From contig NZ_NXNI01000002.1 of assembly GCF_002494345.1 (NCBI RefSeq), forward strand, positions 248,001-312,000: a DNA stretch of 64,000 nt. Direction: 5' to 3'. The notes beneath the pieces were generated by a model. That model was not told the origin of the DNA. It ran no database searches and worked only from the letters and a program-made list of their open reading frames with translations. Source of the stretch: Natrinema ejinorense. Its GTDB lineage: Archaea; Halobacteriota; Halobacteria; Halobacteriales; Natrialbaceae. The translations under genes and the position numbers were made by a program. Shown here piece after piece: positions 36,350 through 44,530 of this stretch. Position 1 is the stretch's first letter, and the number at the start of each line of letters is the position of its first letter.

Positions 36350-39229
36350 TCAACCCCCTTCGGGAGGGGCGGCCGTCGGGACGCTGCGTTCCATGAACAG
36401 CGTCGTGAACAGTTTCCGCTGGACGGCCCGCACGTGCTGATAGAACGCCGGCGGCGATATCTCGAGCGTCTCGGCGATTTCCTCGCCGGTGTTCTCGCGG
36501 GGCGACTCGAAGAAGCCGCTGTAGTAGGCCGTCTGCAGGACCTCGAGTTGCCGGTCCGTGAGCGTTTCGCGCACTCTCGAGTAGAGGTCGCGTTCGGCGG
36601 CTTGCTCGACCGTCTCCTTTCGCTGGAGTTCGATCGGTGAGAGCGTTTCGCGAACCAGCTGTGTGATCGTCCGCACGTCGACGCCCTCTGGAACGTCGAT
36701 GACGAGCGTCGCGGCGGTCGGATCGGCGGTCGATTCCCGGAAGACGACGCCGTGGTCGGCCAACTCGACGGCGAGGAACGGTTGTGACAGCCGTAACCGC
36801 AAGGTACCGCCGGTATCGTCAGCGTGTATCGTGGTGGCTTCGTCGACGGTCGCCAGTTCCGCCGCCGTCTCCGCGACGCCGCGTACGTCCGCGTCGTCGA
36901 CAGTCAGGAACACGTAATCGCCGTCCATCGTTCGCTGGACACCGCCCTGGTAGGAGAGCGTACACTCCGCGGTCCGGGCGAGCCTCGAGAGGAGATACGT
37001 CGGATCGTCGACGGTAAACGTCACGCGAGTCATCGATGTGGTAAGCAGTGCGTGCTTCCGTTCGATGGCGCTTTGGGCCGACGCGATCGTTTCTCCGAGC
37101 TCGGTCAACACGGCCCGTGCCGTCCCGTCGAACGCGCCCCTGGTATCCGCATAGACCGTGAGAACGCCGTGTGTGAGGTCGTTGTAGACGAGGGGAATAC
37201 TCAAGACGGACATGAAGTCACGCGTCAGCGCGTCGGAGCGCCACGGATCACCTCGGAGGTCGGCAGCGACGTTGGTCACCATCGTCACGTCGCCCGTGGC
37301 CGCAGTTTGCCCCGCGGGCTCCGCCCCCGTGGGGGCGACGGCGATCGACTGGCTGTCGAGATAGCCCTGTTCGTCGCCGGCCCACGCCCGAGGTTCGACG
37401 GTCTCGGTGGTCGAATCGACGGTTCCGATCCAGGCGAACTCGAACCGGTCGTTGTCCGTTAATCGTTCACAGACGGTGTGGTCGATCTCGTCTCGGGTCT
37501 CGGCTCGGACGATCGCCTGGTCGATCTCCCGAATGGTGGCGTTGATACGGTTCAGCGCGGTGAGTTGCTCGTTCTGTCGTTGGAGTTCGCGGTCCTGCTC
37601 GCGGAGCTGTGACTCTCGTGTCACTCGATCGAGCGCGGCCTCGGCGGTCGCAGCGAGCAGGTCGGCGAGCTCCCGGGTCACCTCGTCGAACGCCCCGACG
37701 TCGTCCGACCCGACGACGAACACGCCGTGGTGGCCGAGTGGAATGTAAATCGTGCTGCGGAGCCCCGTTGCCCGGTTCTCGAGCCGATCCGCGGCGTGGA
37801 CGTCGTCGAAGATCAACGTCTCGTCGTTGACGAAACAATGCCCCGGAAGCGTTTCGTCGTCGGTGTGGATCGGCGGCAGCGGTCCGTGCAGGTCCGTCAT
37901 CGTCGACGAGTACGCGGCGGGACGGAGCTCGTTGGCGTCGACGTCGAAGCGGTAGACGGCACTCGCCGTGAGGTCGAGGACGCTCGAGACGTCGTCGACG
38001 ATGTGCTGTGCGATCTCCTGGTGTGTTTCCGCGTACAGGAACTCTCGTGCGGTTTCTTGGAGCGTCGCGAGCGCCTCCTCTCGCTGTTTCCGTTTCGTGA
38101 TGTCTCGACAGCTGTACAGGAGCGTGCCGTCGTGAATCGAGACTTCGCGAACGTTGACGAGCAGCGTGTGCTCACGGCCGGCCTTGTCGGTAACCGTACA
38201 CTCGATGTTCTTGAGGACGCCGTTCGCCGCGAGCTCCTCGCGGTCGAAGAGATCCGTTCCGAGGAGGGTATCGATCGTGCCCTGGGCGCGAATCTCGTCG
38301 GCGGTGTAGCCGAAGATGAAGTGGACGTTCGGGCACACGTAGGTGTATTCGCCGGCCTCGTTCGTCATGAGGACGGTGTCGGTCATGTTGTTGAGCGTCA
38401 CCCGGTGGAGTTCCTCGGAGCGACGGAGGTCGCGTTCGAGATCGACCTGGTCGGTGATGTCGATGCCTTCGACCACGATCGAGACGAGGTCGCCGCGTTC
38501 GTTTTCGACGGGGCGAACCGAGAGGTCGATGACGCGCTGCGTCTCGGCGGCCGGCGGCGGGGAGACGACTGCGGTACCGAACCGCCCGCCCTGTGCCTTC
38601 TCCACGAGGTGATGGATATCACGCTGGTGTGCCTCCGTGTGTGCCCACCAGGGGAGCGTCCAGAACGGGTCGCCGATGATGGAATCGACGTCGTCGTCGA
38701 TCATCTCGCGTGCCGTTTGATTCACCCGCTTGAGCGTTCCGTCCGGATCGAGTATCCACGTCGCGGTCCGTGTATCGTGGAAGACGGCGTCGAACTGCCG
38801 TGCCCGCTCGCGGCGGGTGACGGTCCGCTGTGCGGAGCGAAGCGCCCGCTCGGTCCGATCGACCAGCTCGTCCCCCGTTTCCTCGAGCGGGTCGGTTACC
38901 GCGACGTAATCGGTGACGCCGGCCTCGATCGCCTCGCTGGCGATCGCTTCGCTGCCGGCTGTCGTCCCGAGCAAGACGGGAAGGGTCGCCGTGGACTCCC
39001 GGATCCGTTTCACGAGTTCGACGCCCGTCGTCTCTGCGAGCGTATACTCGGTGACGAGGCAGTCGATCGACTCCCGACGAACGGTCTCGAGGGCTTGCCC
39101 AGCCGTTTCAACCGCGTGGACGGACGCGTCAGTCCGCGTCTCGAGCGCCTCTGTGAACGTCTCGAGCCACGTGGCCGGCCCGACCACGAGAACACGAGCG
39201 GAATCGATGAGATACTCGGCGTCACTCAT
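36350..39229 (-). CDS. Large PAS/GAF sensor with HTH-10 (Bat-type) DNA-binding domain
   Basis: 959 residues. Residues 10-130 resemble a receiver domain, but the acceptor position reads LVTEY, lacking the Asp, so it is probably a pseudo-receiver. Two PAS domains follow (about 145-260 and 275-390: ATWILDPDGTLKRVNQTAREM and EAGEYTYVCPNVHFIFGYTADE), then a GAF (400-545), a coiled-coil linker, and a second GAF (570-720). The C-terminal bacterioopsin-activator domain ends with the HTH (LTDRQLEVLQTAYYSGFFESPRENTGEEIAETL). It probably controls transcription in response to light, redox or small ligands. Target genes are unknown. Confidence 0.85.
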   Translation of the reverse strand: MSDAEYLIDSARVLVVGPATWLETFTEALETRTDASVHAVETAGQALETVRRESIDCLVTEYTLAETTGVELVKRIRESTATLPVLLGTTAGSEAIASEAIEAGVTDYVAVTDPLEETGDELVDRTERALRSAQRTVTRRERARQFDAVFHDTRTATWILDPDGTLKRVNQTAREMIDDDVDSIIGDPFWTLPWWAHTEAHQRDIHHLVEKAQGGRFGTAVVSPPPAAETQRVIDLSVRPVENERGDLVSIVVEGIDITDQVDLERDLRRSEELHRVTLNNMTDTVLMTNEAGEYTYVCPNVHFIFGYTADEIRAQGTIDTLLGTDLFDREELAANGVLKNIECTVTDKAGREHTLLVNVREVSIHDGTLLYSCRDITKRKQREEALATLQETAREFLYAETHQEIAQHIVDDVSSVLDLTASAVYRFDVDANELRPAAYSSTMTDLHGPLPPIHTDDETLPGHCFVNDETLIFDDVHAADRLENRATGLRSTIYIPLGHHGVFVVGSDDVGAFDEVTRELADLLAATAEAALDRVTRESQLREQDRELQRQNEQLTALNRINATIREIDQAIVRAETRDEIDHTVCERLTDNDRFEFAWIGTVDSTTETVEPRAWAGDEQGYLDSQSIAVAPTGAEPAGQTAATGDVTMVTNVAADLRGDPWRSDALTRDFMSVLSIPLVYNDLTHGVLTVYADTRGAFDGTARAVLTELGETIASAQSAIERKHALLTTSMTRVTFTVDDPTYLLSRLARTAECTLSYQGGVQRTMDGDYVFLTVDDADVRGVAETAAELATVDEATTIHADDTGGTLRLRLSQPFLAVELADHGVVFRESTADPTAATLVIDVPEGVDVRTITQLVRETLSPIELQRKETVEQAAERDLYSRVRETLTDRQLEVLQTAYYSGFFESPRENTGEEIAETLEISPPAFYQHVRAVQRKLFTTLFMERSVPTAAPPEGG

Positions 39230-39635
39230 CTATCTCCCTCGACGCGTCGATACGACCAGTTCGCGGATCCGTCTCGGTCTCCCGCCGTCGCCACGATATG
39301 GAACTGGAACCAGGAGCATAGATGGTTGATTATATAACCGCCTGAATAAAGCCATTCGGTGTCTACTCGACCCGGCTGTCGGGCAGGGCCCGGCGGGTTC
39401 GGGAGTCCATCGCCGTCGTCAGTTGCTCGATTCCTCCGTCGGATCGTGACCGCTCGAGCCACGGGGTCGACTTGCGGTCCTTTCTTCGGGATGCACGTGC
39501 GTTGGCGAGTGCGACATCGGTTCTACGCGCAGCAGCGTGCACGGAGAACGCGTTCGAGAAGCGGGGACCGTTCCGACAGCTACAGCTACCGAGTGGTTAT
39601 CCTCGTGAACTCCGGAATCGAAGTTCGAAGGCTGC
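39230..39635. other. Intergenic region between regulator and sulfur locus
   Basis: About 400 nt. Downstream of the HalOD1 gene and upstream of the sensor gene, both on the minus strand. No credible gene. AT-rich GATTATATAACCGCC at 39327-39341 could be a promoter element for the sensor gene, although it lies about 100 nt from that start. Confidence 0.35.
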
Positions 39636-39881
39636 TTACGCCAGTTCGACGGCGCCATTCGAAGTGATCGTCACGTCGTATCCTCGATACCTGAACGTGA
39701 CGCGTCCACTTCGAACCGAGTCGTCGGTATCGGTCGGCTCGAACAACTGATCCAGCGCAGTCGGGTCCACGACGTCGTAGAGCGGCGGTTCGAGCGCGAC
39801 GGGAGCGACGTCGTCCGCGTCGGCGACCTTCTCGAGGACGCGCAGGCTCGGCTTCGAGAGCCTGGACTCGGTGTCGTTCAT
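39636..39881 (-). CDS. HalOD1 domain protein in the tusA-dsrE operon
   Basis: 81 residues, a single HalOD1 domain: PPLYDVVDPTALDQLF at about residues 33-48, followed by GRVTFRYRGYDVTITSNGAVELA. The start is 3 nt after the DsrE-like gene stop, in the same direction, so it is the third gene of the operon beginning at 40720. A signalling domain inside a sulfur-relay operon is uncommon and suggests a regulatory link. Confidence 0.8.
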   Translation of the reverse strand: MNDTESRLSKPSLRVLEKVADADDVAPVALEPPLYDVVDPTALDQLFEPTDTDDSVRSGRVTFRYRGYDVTITSNGAVELA

Positions 39882-39884
39882 GGA

Positions 39885-40475
39885 TCAGACGAGGAGTTGG
39901 ACGTCGGATTCGGCCATGTGTTGCAACGCGGTGGCCGCACCGACGCCGGTGGTGACGCCGTCGTAGAAGTCGTCCTCGTCGTAGTCCATCAACTCGATCG
40001 TCATCTGACAGGCCTGCAGGTCCACGCCGCTTTCCAGCGAGAGGTCGATCAGTTCCTCGATGGTCGCCGTCCCGTTCTCGTCGATCTTCTTTTGCATCAT
40101 CTTCGTGGCCATCGCGTCCATGCCGGGGAGCGCAGCGAGGGCGTTCGGGACCGGCATGTTCGGGTTCCCGACGGCGCTCAGTTTGAGGTTCGACGACTTC
40201 TCCTCGTGGAGGATGTCGAGCCCCCAGAACGTATGGAAGACGACGACATCCCAGCCGAATGCGGCCGCAGTGCTCGCGAGGATCAAGGGCGGATACGCCA
40301 TGTCGAAACTGCCCTGCGTGGCGACGATGGTCATCTTCTTTTGATCGTCGCCCGTCTCCACCGCTGCCATCGACGCTTCCAGTTCCTCGACGCGCTCGCG
40401 CAGGGCCTGCACCTCGGCGGCGTCGACGTCCGCATCGGCATCGTCGACGGACGCCGCTGGGTTGTCCGTACTCAT
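39885..40475 (-). CDS. DsrE/DsrF/DrsH-like (peroxiredoxin-like) sulfur-relay protein
   Basis: 196 residues from ATG 40475. An acidic N-terminus and coiled segment (18-42) precede the DsrE fold: TIVATQGSFDMAYPPLILASTAAAFGWDVVVFHTFWG. The conserved Cys is C156 in LQACQMTIELM. DsrE-type proteins pass persulfide sulfur to TusA or store it on that Cys. The ATG overlaps the last base of the upstream tusA stop codon, which fits the common TusA-DsrE pairing. Confidence 0.85.
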   Translation of the reverse strand: MSTDNPAASVDDADADVDAAEVQALRERVEELEASMAAVETGDDQKKMTIVATQGSFDMAYPPLILASTAAAFGWDVVVFHTFWGLDILHEEKSSNLKLSAVGNPNMPVPNALAALPGMDAMATKMMQKKIDENGTATIEELIDLSLESGVDLQACQMTIELMDYDEDDFYDGVTTGVGAATALQHMAESDVQLLV

Positions 40476-40720
40476 TATTCCGTCTTCTTCACGTAGTGGG
40501 TGTAGAGATCGTCGCCCTCGACCTGCTCGAGGAGTTCGACGCCGTTGGTGCCGTCGGCCCACCCCTGAATGTCGCTTATGCTGCCCGAATCCGTCGCGAC
40601 GACTTCGAGCACGTCGTCGGGCTCGAGGTCGTCGATCGCTTGCTTGGTCTTCACGATGGGCATCGGGCAGGACTGTCCTTTCACGTCCAGCGTCTCAGTG
40701 ATCTGGTATTCCGAACTCAT
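40475..40720 (-). CDS. tusA: TusA-like sulfurtransferase
   Basis: 81 residues with the TusA/SirA fold. Active C18 is in GQSCPMPIVKTK (CPxP box). It accepts a persulfide and hands it to a partner, here probably the DsrE-like protein encoded directly downstream. TATA-like CCTTTTATG (minus strand, 40772-40780) lies about 52-60 nt before the ATG. Two copies of the 10-bp palindrome flank that box. Confidence 0.9.
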   Translation of the reverse strand: MSSEYQITETLDVKGQSCPMPIVKTKQAIDDLEPDDVLEVVATDSGSISDIQGWADGTNGVELLEQVEGDDLYTHYVKKTE

Positions 40721-40963
40721 GATTTCCTTCTGTGCCCCGTATTGGAGCTATTACACAATATCGCTCGCTCCCATAAAAGGGCATCGATTATTGTACAATA
40801 TACAAACATCCGGAATCGCCAAAATCAACGTAACTAGTTTCTATCGCCTGTGTTCGCGCATACCGCTGCTACCTATGAATTGAGTGGGTAGCTGTATTGT
40901 GGAATATGGGAAATACTATACAAACTCTTAAGTGCCAGCAGCCGATACTGGGAACTGTACAAC
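40721..40963. promoter_or_regulatory. Divergent promoter with four palindromic ATTGTACAAT-type sites
   Basis: Sites: ATTACACAAT (40750-40759, near the start of the leftward transcript), ATTGTACAAT (40790-40799, perfect, beside the leftward TATA), ATTGTGGAAT (40896-40905, about 20 nt upstream of the rightward TATA candidate CTTAAG at about 40926) and ACTGTACAAC (40954-40963, abutting the ATG of the fusion gene). Such placement next to TATA boxes and transcription starts is typical of operators for archaeal HTH regulators. The TrmB-like protein at 57245 is the favoured cognate. Confidence 0.65.
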
Positions 40964-42157
40964 ATGGACGACATGGACTTTCCAACGCCGGATGTCGAGA
41001 TCGAATCGGTCAGTCCTGACGAGCTGAAGGGCCGAATCGACGCGGGCGAGGACATCACCCTCCTCGATACCCGCATGGAATCGGAGTACGACGAGTGGCG
41101 AATCGACGGTGCAACCGTCGAATCGATCAACATTCCGTATTTCGAGTTCTTGGACGACGAGATCGACGACGACGTTCTTGCACGGATTCCCGACGACCGC
41201 GAGATTACGGTCCTCTGCGCGAAGGGCGGCTCGAGCGAGTACGTCGCCGGGACGCTAAAAGAGCGCGGCTACGACGTCGACCACCTCGAGGACGGGATGA
41301 ACGGCTGGGCGCGCATCTACGAGCGCGTCGCAGTCGAGCGCTACGACGGGAGCGGGACGCTCTACCAGTACCAGCGCCCCTCGAGTGGCTGTCTGGGCTA
41401 CCTCGTCGTCGACGGGGACGAGGCTGCCGTGATCGATCCGCTGCGCGCGTTTACGAGTCGATACCTCGAGGACGCGGACGAGCTGGGCGCTGACCTGCAG
41501 TACGCGATCGACACGCACATCCACGCGGACCACATCTCGGGGGTTCGCGCCCTCGATGCCGTCGGCGTCGAGGGCGTCATCCCCGAGGCGTCGGTCGACC
41601 GCGGCGTCACGTACGCCGACGAGATGACCCTCGCGGCGGACGGCGACGAGTTCCAGGTCGGGTCGGCGACGATCGAGACCGTCTCCACGCCCGGCCACAC
41701 CTCCGGGATGACCTCGTACCTGCTCGACGGCTCGCTGCTCGCGACGGGTGATGGCCTGTTCGTCGAGAGCGTCGCCCGACCCGACTTAGAGGAGGGCGAC
41801 GACGGCGCTCCCGAGGCGGCCGCGCAGCTCTACGAGTCCCTGCAGGAGCGCGTGCTGACCCTGCCCGACGACACGCTGATCGGCGGTGCGCACTTCAGCG
41901 ACGCGGCCGAGCCCGCCGCCGACGGCACCTACACCGCACCGATCGGCCAGCTCACGGAGGAGATGGACGCCCTGACGATGGACGAAGCCGAGTTCATCGA
42001 GCTGATCCTCTCGGATATGCCGCCTCGGCCGGCCAACTACGAGGACATCATTCCGACGAACCTCGGTCAGCAGGAGGCCGACGACGAGGAGGCGTTCGAA
42101 CTCGAGCTCGGCCCGAACAACTGTGCCGCGAGCCAGGAGTCGCTCGCCGGTGACTAA
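40964..42157 (+). CDS. Rhodanese-metallo-beta-lactamase fusion (persulfide dioxygenase-like)
   Basis: 397 residues. An N-terminal rhodanese domain (about 10-125) has the active loop CAKGGS with C85. A metallo-beta-lactamase domain follows: THIHADH with H185, H187, D189 and H190, then H245 in STPGHTSGM, D263 in ATGDGLF and H310 in IGGAH. These iron- or zinc-binding positions match ETHE1-type persulfide dioxygenases, which oxidise glutathione persulfide to sulfite. The domain order is reversed from human-like fusions. In haloarchaea the thiol carrier would be gamma-glutamylcysteine or CoA, which is inference. Confidence 0.88.
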   Translation: MDDMDFPTPDVEIESVSPDELKGRIDAGEDITLLDTRMESEYDEWRIDGATVESINIPYFEFLDDEIDDDVLARIPDDREITVLCAKGGSSEYVAGTLKERGYDVDHLEDGMNGWARIYERVAVERYDGSGTLYQYQRPSSGCLGYLVVDGDEAAVIDPLRAFTSRYLEDADELGADLQYAIDTHIHADHISGVRALDAVGVEGVIPEASVDRGVTYADEMTLAADGDEFQVGSATIETVSTPGHTSGMTSYLLDGSLLATGDGLFVESVARPDLEEGDDGAPEAAAQLYESLQERVLTLPDDTLIGGAHFSDAAEPAADGTYTAPIGQLTEEMDALTMDEAEFIELILSDMPPRPANYEDIIPTNLGQQEADDEEAFELELGPNNCAASQESLAGD

Positions 42158-42163
42158 TCCCCA

Positions 42164-42721
42164 ATGGTAGCTGACCCAGTCCCACTCCAGTTGACCGCCG
42201 AGCTGTTCCCCAACGGGATCAGCCGCTACGCAGTCGGCGGGTTCCTCGTCGGTCTCGGCACGGTCGTGATCTACGTCGGAACCGGCATCCCGGCCGGGGC
42301 GAGCACGTTCCTCGAGTCGACGCTGTCGTACGTCTCCGGACAGTCGCGGTTCCAGCAGTACGTCTCGTCCCGGGACTGGCGCGTCGTGTTCACGCTCGGG
42401 ATCGTCCTGGGTGGGCTAGCGTTCGCGGCGACGGTCCAGTCCGGAGTGATCACGACCTCGCTCTACGAAGCCGGGACGACCGGCGAGCTATACGAGGTCG
42501 GCGGCGTGACGCTCTGGTCGACCGACGTGCAGGCCTGGCGGCTGCTGGTCGGCGGCGTCTTCGTCGGAATCGGCACCCGAATCGGCAAAGGGTGTACGTC
42601 GGGCCACGGCGTCTGTGGCGTCGGCTCGGCATCGAAGACCTCGCTCGTCGGCGTCGTGACGTTCCTGACAGTCGCGATCGTGACCGCTCAGATCGTCGCG
42701 GCACTGGGGGTGAGTCCGTAA
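42164..42721 (+). CDS. YeeE/YedE family sulfur-transport protein, first half
   Basis: 185 residues with about five membrane segments. The family signature is GIGTRIGKGCTSGHGVCGVG (about residues 133-152), with a conserved Cys that relays sulfur. In TsuA the Cys track carries thiosulfate through the membrane. The stop codon overlaps the next gene's ATG (TAATG). The two half-proteins probably dimerise into the equivalent of one full-length YeeE. Confidence 0.9.
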   Translation: MVADPVPLQLTAELFPNGISRYAVGGFLVGLGTVVIYVGTGIPAGASTFLESTLSYVSGQSRFQQYVSSRDWRVVFTLGIVLGGLAFAATVQSGVITTSLYEAGTTGELYEVGGVTLWSTDVQAWRLLVGGVFVGIGTRIGKGCTSGHGVCGVGSASKTSLVGVVTFLTVAIVTAQIVAALGVSP

Positions 42722-43179
42722 TGGCGGATCGCCATCCCCTGTTCATGCCGCTGATCTTCGTCGGCGGCCTGATCTTCGGGTTCGGCCTCGGCTTCAGCCA
42801 GATGGCGCGCCCGGAAGTCGTGTTGAACTTCCTGCAGTTCGAGGACTTCGGACTGCTGTTCGTCATGTTCGGCGCGGCGATCGTCTCCGGGATCGCCTTC
42901 GCCGTGATGCCCCGGATCCGAGACAGCGCGCCGCTGACGGGCGACCGGTACGAACGCCGGCTGAAGCCGTTCGATCGGAACGTCCTGATCGGCGGCGGGA
43001 TCTTCGGCGTCGGCTGGGGACTCTCGGGGATCTGCCCCGGCGCGGCCTACGCCAGCCTCGGCGTCGGCAACGTCACCATCCTGTGGGCGCTCGCCGGCAT
43101 GTTCGCCGGCGCCTACCTGCAGGGCGTCTGGCGCAGCAAGCGCGCCGCGGCCGAAACCGCCCCGACGGGTGCCGACTGA
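42721..43179 (+). CDS. YeeE/YedE family sulfur-transport protein, second half
   Basis: 152 residues with about four membrane segments. PLIFVGGLIFGFGLGFSQMARPEVVLNFLQFEDFGL starts the protein, and GWGLSGICPGAAYASLG (about residues 99-115) carries the matching Cys motif. The pair with 42164 appears in many haloarchaea as YeeE/YedE small subunits. Probable thiosulfate or sulfane-sulfur uptake for the rhodanese fusion upstream. Confidence 0.88.
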   Translation: MADRHPLFMPLIFVGGLIFGFGLGFSQMARPEVVLNFLQFEDFGLLFVMFGAAIVSGIAFAVMPRIRDSAPLTGDRYERRLKPFDRNVLIGGGIFGVGWGLSGICPGAAYASLGVGNVTILWALAGMFAGAYLQGVWRSKRAAAETAPTGAD

Positions 43180-43224
43180 CGCATCTCGAGTTTCGAACGC
43201 TGTGACGCAGTTTTTCAGCCACTA

Positions 43225-44397
43225 ATGGATCTCGCAACGATACTGTTGTTCGCCACTGCGGCCGTGGCGAGCCTGTTCATGGCCTGGGTGATCGGTGCCG
43301 GATCGAGCGGTGCGACCCCCTTCGCGCCGGCCGTCGGCGCGAACGCGATTCCGACGATGCGCGCGGCGTTTCTCGTCGGGATCCTCGGCTTCGCCGGCGC
43401 GGTGACCCAGGGTGGGAACGTCTCCGAGGCCGTCGGCAACGGCCTCGTCGAGGGCGTCACCCTCCCGGTCGTCGGCGTCATCGTCGTCCTGCTGATCGGT
43501 GCCGGATTGATGGCGATCGGCATCTCCACGGGGTATCCGATCGCGACGGCGTTTACCGTGACCGGGTCGGTCATCGGCGTCGGCTTCGCGCTCGGCGGCG
43601 ATCCGGCCTGGGGGAAGTACGCCGAAATCGGCGCGGTGTGGATCCTCACGCCGTTCGTCGGCGGCGGTATCGCCTACGGGATCGCGAGCGTCCTTCCGCG
43701 ACCGGACGTTCCCGAGGCCGTCAGCGTTTCGCTCCTCGCCGGCATCGTCGGCACCGTCGTCGCGAACCTCGAGTTCGCGTTCCTCTCGTCGGTCGGTGGA
43801 ACGCTCGCCGCCGCCGGGACCATGCTGGTTCCCGTCGACGGCACGGCTGCGACGATCGCGGTCTCGCTCGGAATCGGGGCGCTCGCCGCGGCCGTCGTCC
43901 GCTGGGACGTCGGTCGCGATCAGGCCGGCGGTCTGCGCCGGTTCCTGCTCTCGCTTGGCGCGCTCGTGGCGTTCTCGGCCGGTGCGAGCCAGGTCGGCCT
44001 GGCCGTCGGACCGCTGTTTCCACTGCTCGAGGAGCTGCCACTGGTGTCGCCGCTCGCGGTGTTGCTGGGCGGCGGCGTCGGGATCCTCGTCGGCTCCTGG
44101 ACGAGCGCGCCGCGGATGATCAAGTCGATCTCCCAGGAGTACGCGTCCCTGGGGCCGCGCCGATCGATCGCGACGCTCGTTCCCTCCTTTCTCATCGCCC
44201 AGAGCGCGGTCCTGCTGGGTGTCCCGGTTTCGTTCAACGAGATCATCGTGAGCGCCATCGTCGGCAGCGGGCTCGCGGTCGCCGGCGGGGCCGGTGTCAG
44301 TCCCCGAAAGCTGGGACTCACCGTCGCCGCCTGGGTCGGGTCGTTCGTTCTCGCGTTCGGACTCGGCTACGGCTCGATGCTCGCGCTCGGAGCGTAG
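43225..44397 (+). CDS. PiT-family inorganic anion transporter, possibly sulfate or sulfur oxyanion
   Basis: 390 residues with about ten membrane segments and the internal duplication of the PiT family: FMAWVIGAGSSGATPFAPAVGANAIPTMRAAFLVGILGFAGA near the N-terminus and SWTSAPRMIKSISQEYASLGP in the second half. PiT members use Na+ or H+ to import phosphate, but CysP of Bacillus subtilis is a sulfate permease of the same family. Position 45 nt after YeeE genes and inside a sulfur cluster suggests sulfate, sulfite or thiosulfate. The substrate is inferred from context alone. Confidence 0.8.
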   Translation: MDLATILLFATAAVASLFMAWVIGAGSSGATPFAPAVGANAIPTMRAAFLVGILGFAGAVTQGGNVSEAVGNGLVEGVTLPVVGVIVVLLIGAGLMAIGISTGYPIATAFTVTGSVIGVGFALGGDPAWGKYAEIGAVWILTPFVGGGIAYGIASVLPRPDVPEAVSVSLLAGIVGTVVANLEFAFLSSVGGTLAAAGTMLVPVDGTAATIAVSLGIGALAAAVVRWDVGRDQAGGLRRFLLSLGALVAFSAGASQVGLAVGPLFPLLEELPLVSPLAVLLGGGVGILVGSWTSAPRMIKSISQEYASLGPRRSIATLVPSFLIAQSAVLLGVPVSFNEIIVSAIVGSGLAVAGGAGVSPRKLGLTVAAWVGSFVLAFGLGYGSMLALGA

Positions 44398-44530
44398 GGA
44401 GACGTCGTGTGCTCTCTCCACGGTACTCGATCGACGAGGGTGTCCCACGAGGCGAGAAGCGGGGCCGTCGAGCAGTGCGCCACCGACCGGTAACGCCCCA
44501 GCCGTACTCGGCGATTCTCGCCCGGCGCGT
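44398..44530. other. Short intergenic region, convergent gene ends
   Basis: Between the PiT gene end and the convergent ATPase gene end. No gene and no clear terminator. Confidence 0.4.

Noticed and set aside
37727-39337. Long open frame of 536 codons on the plus strand
   Set aside because: It lies antisense to the 959-residue PAS/GAF regulator. GC-rich haloarchaeal genes leave the opposite strand open, and its Arg/Val/Asp-heavy text has no family resemblance.
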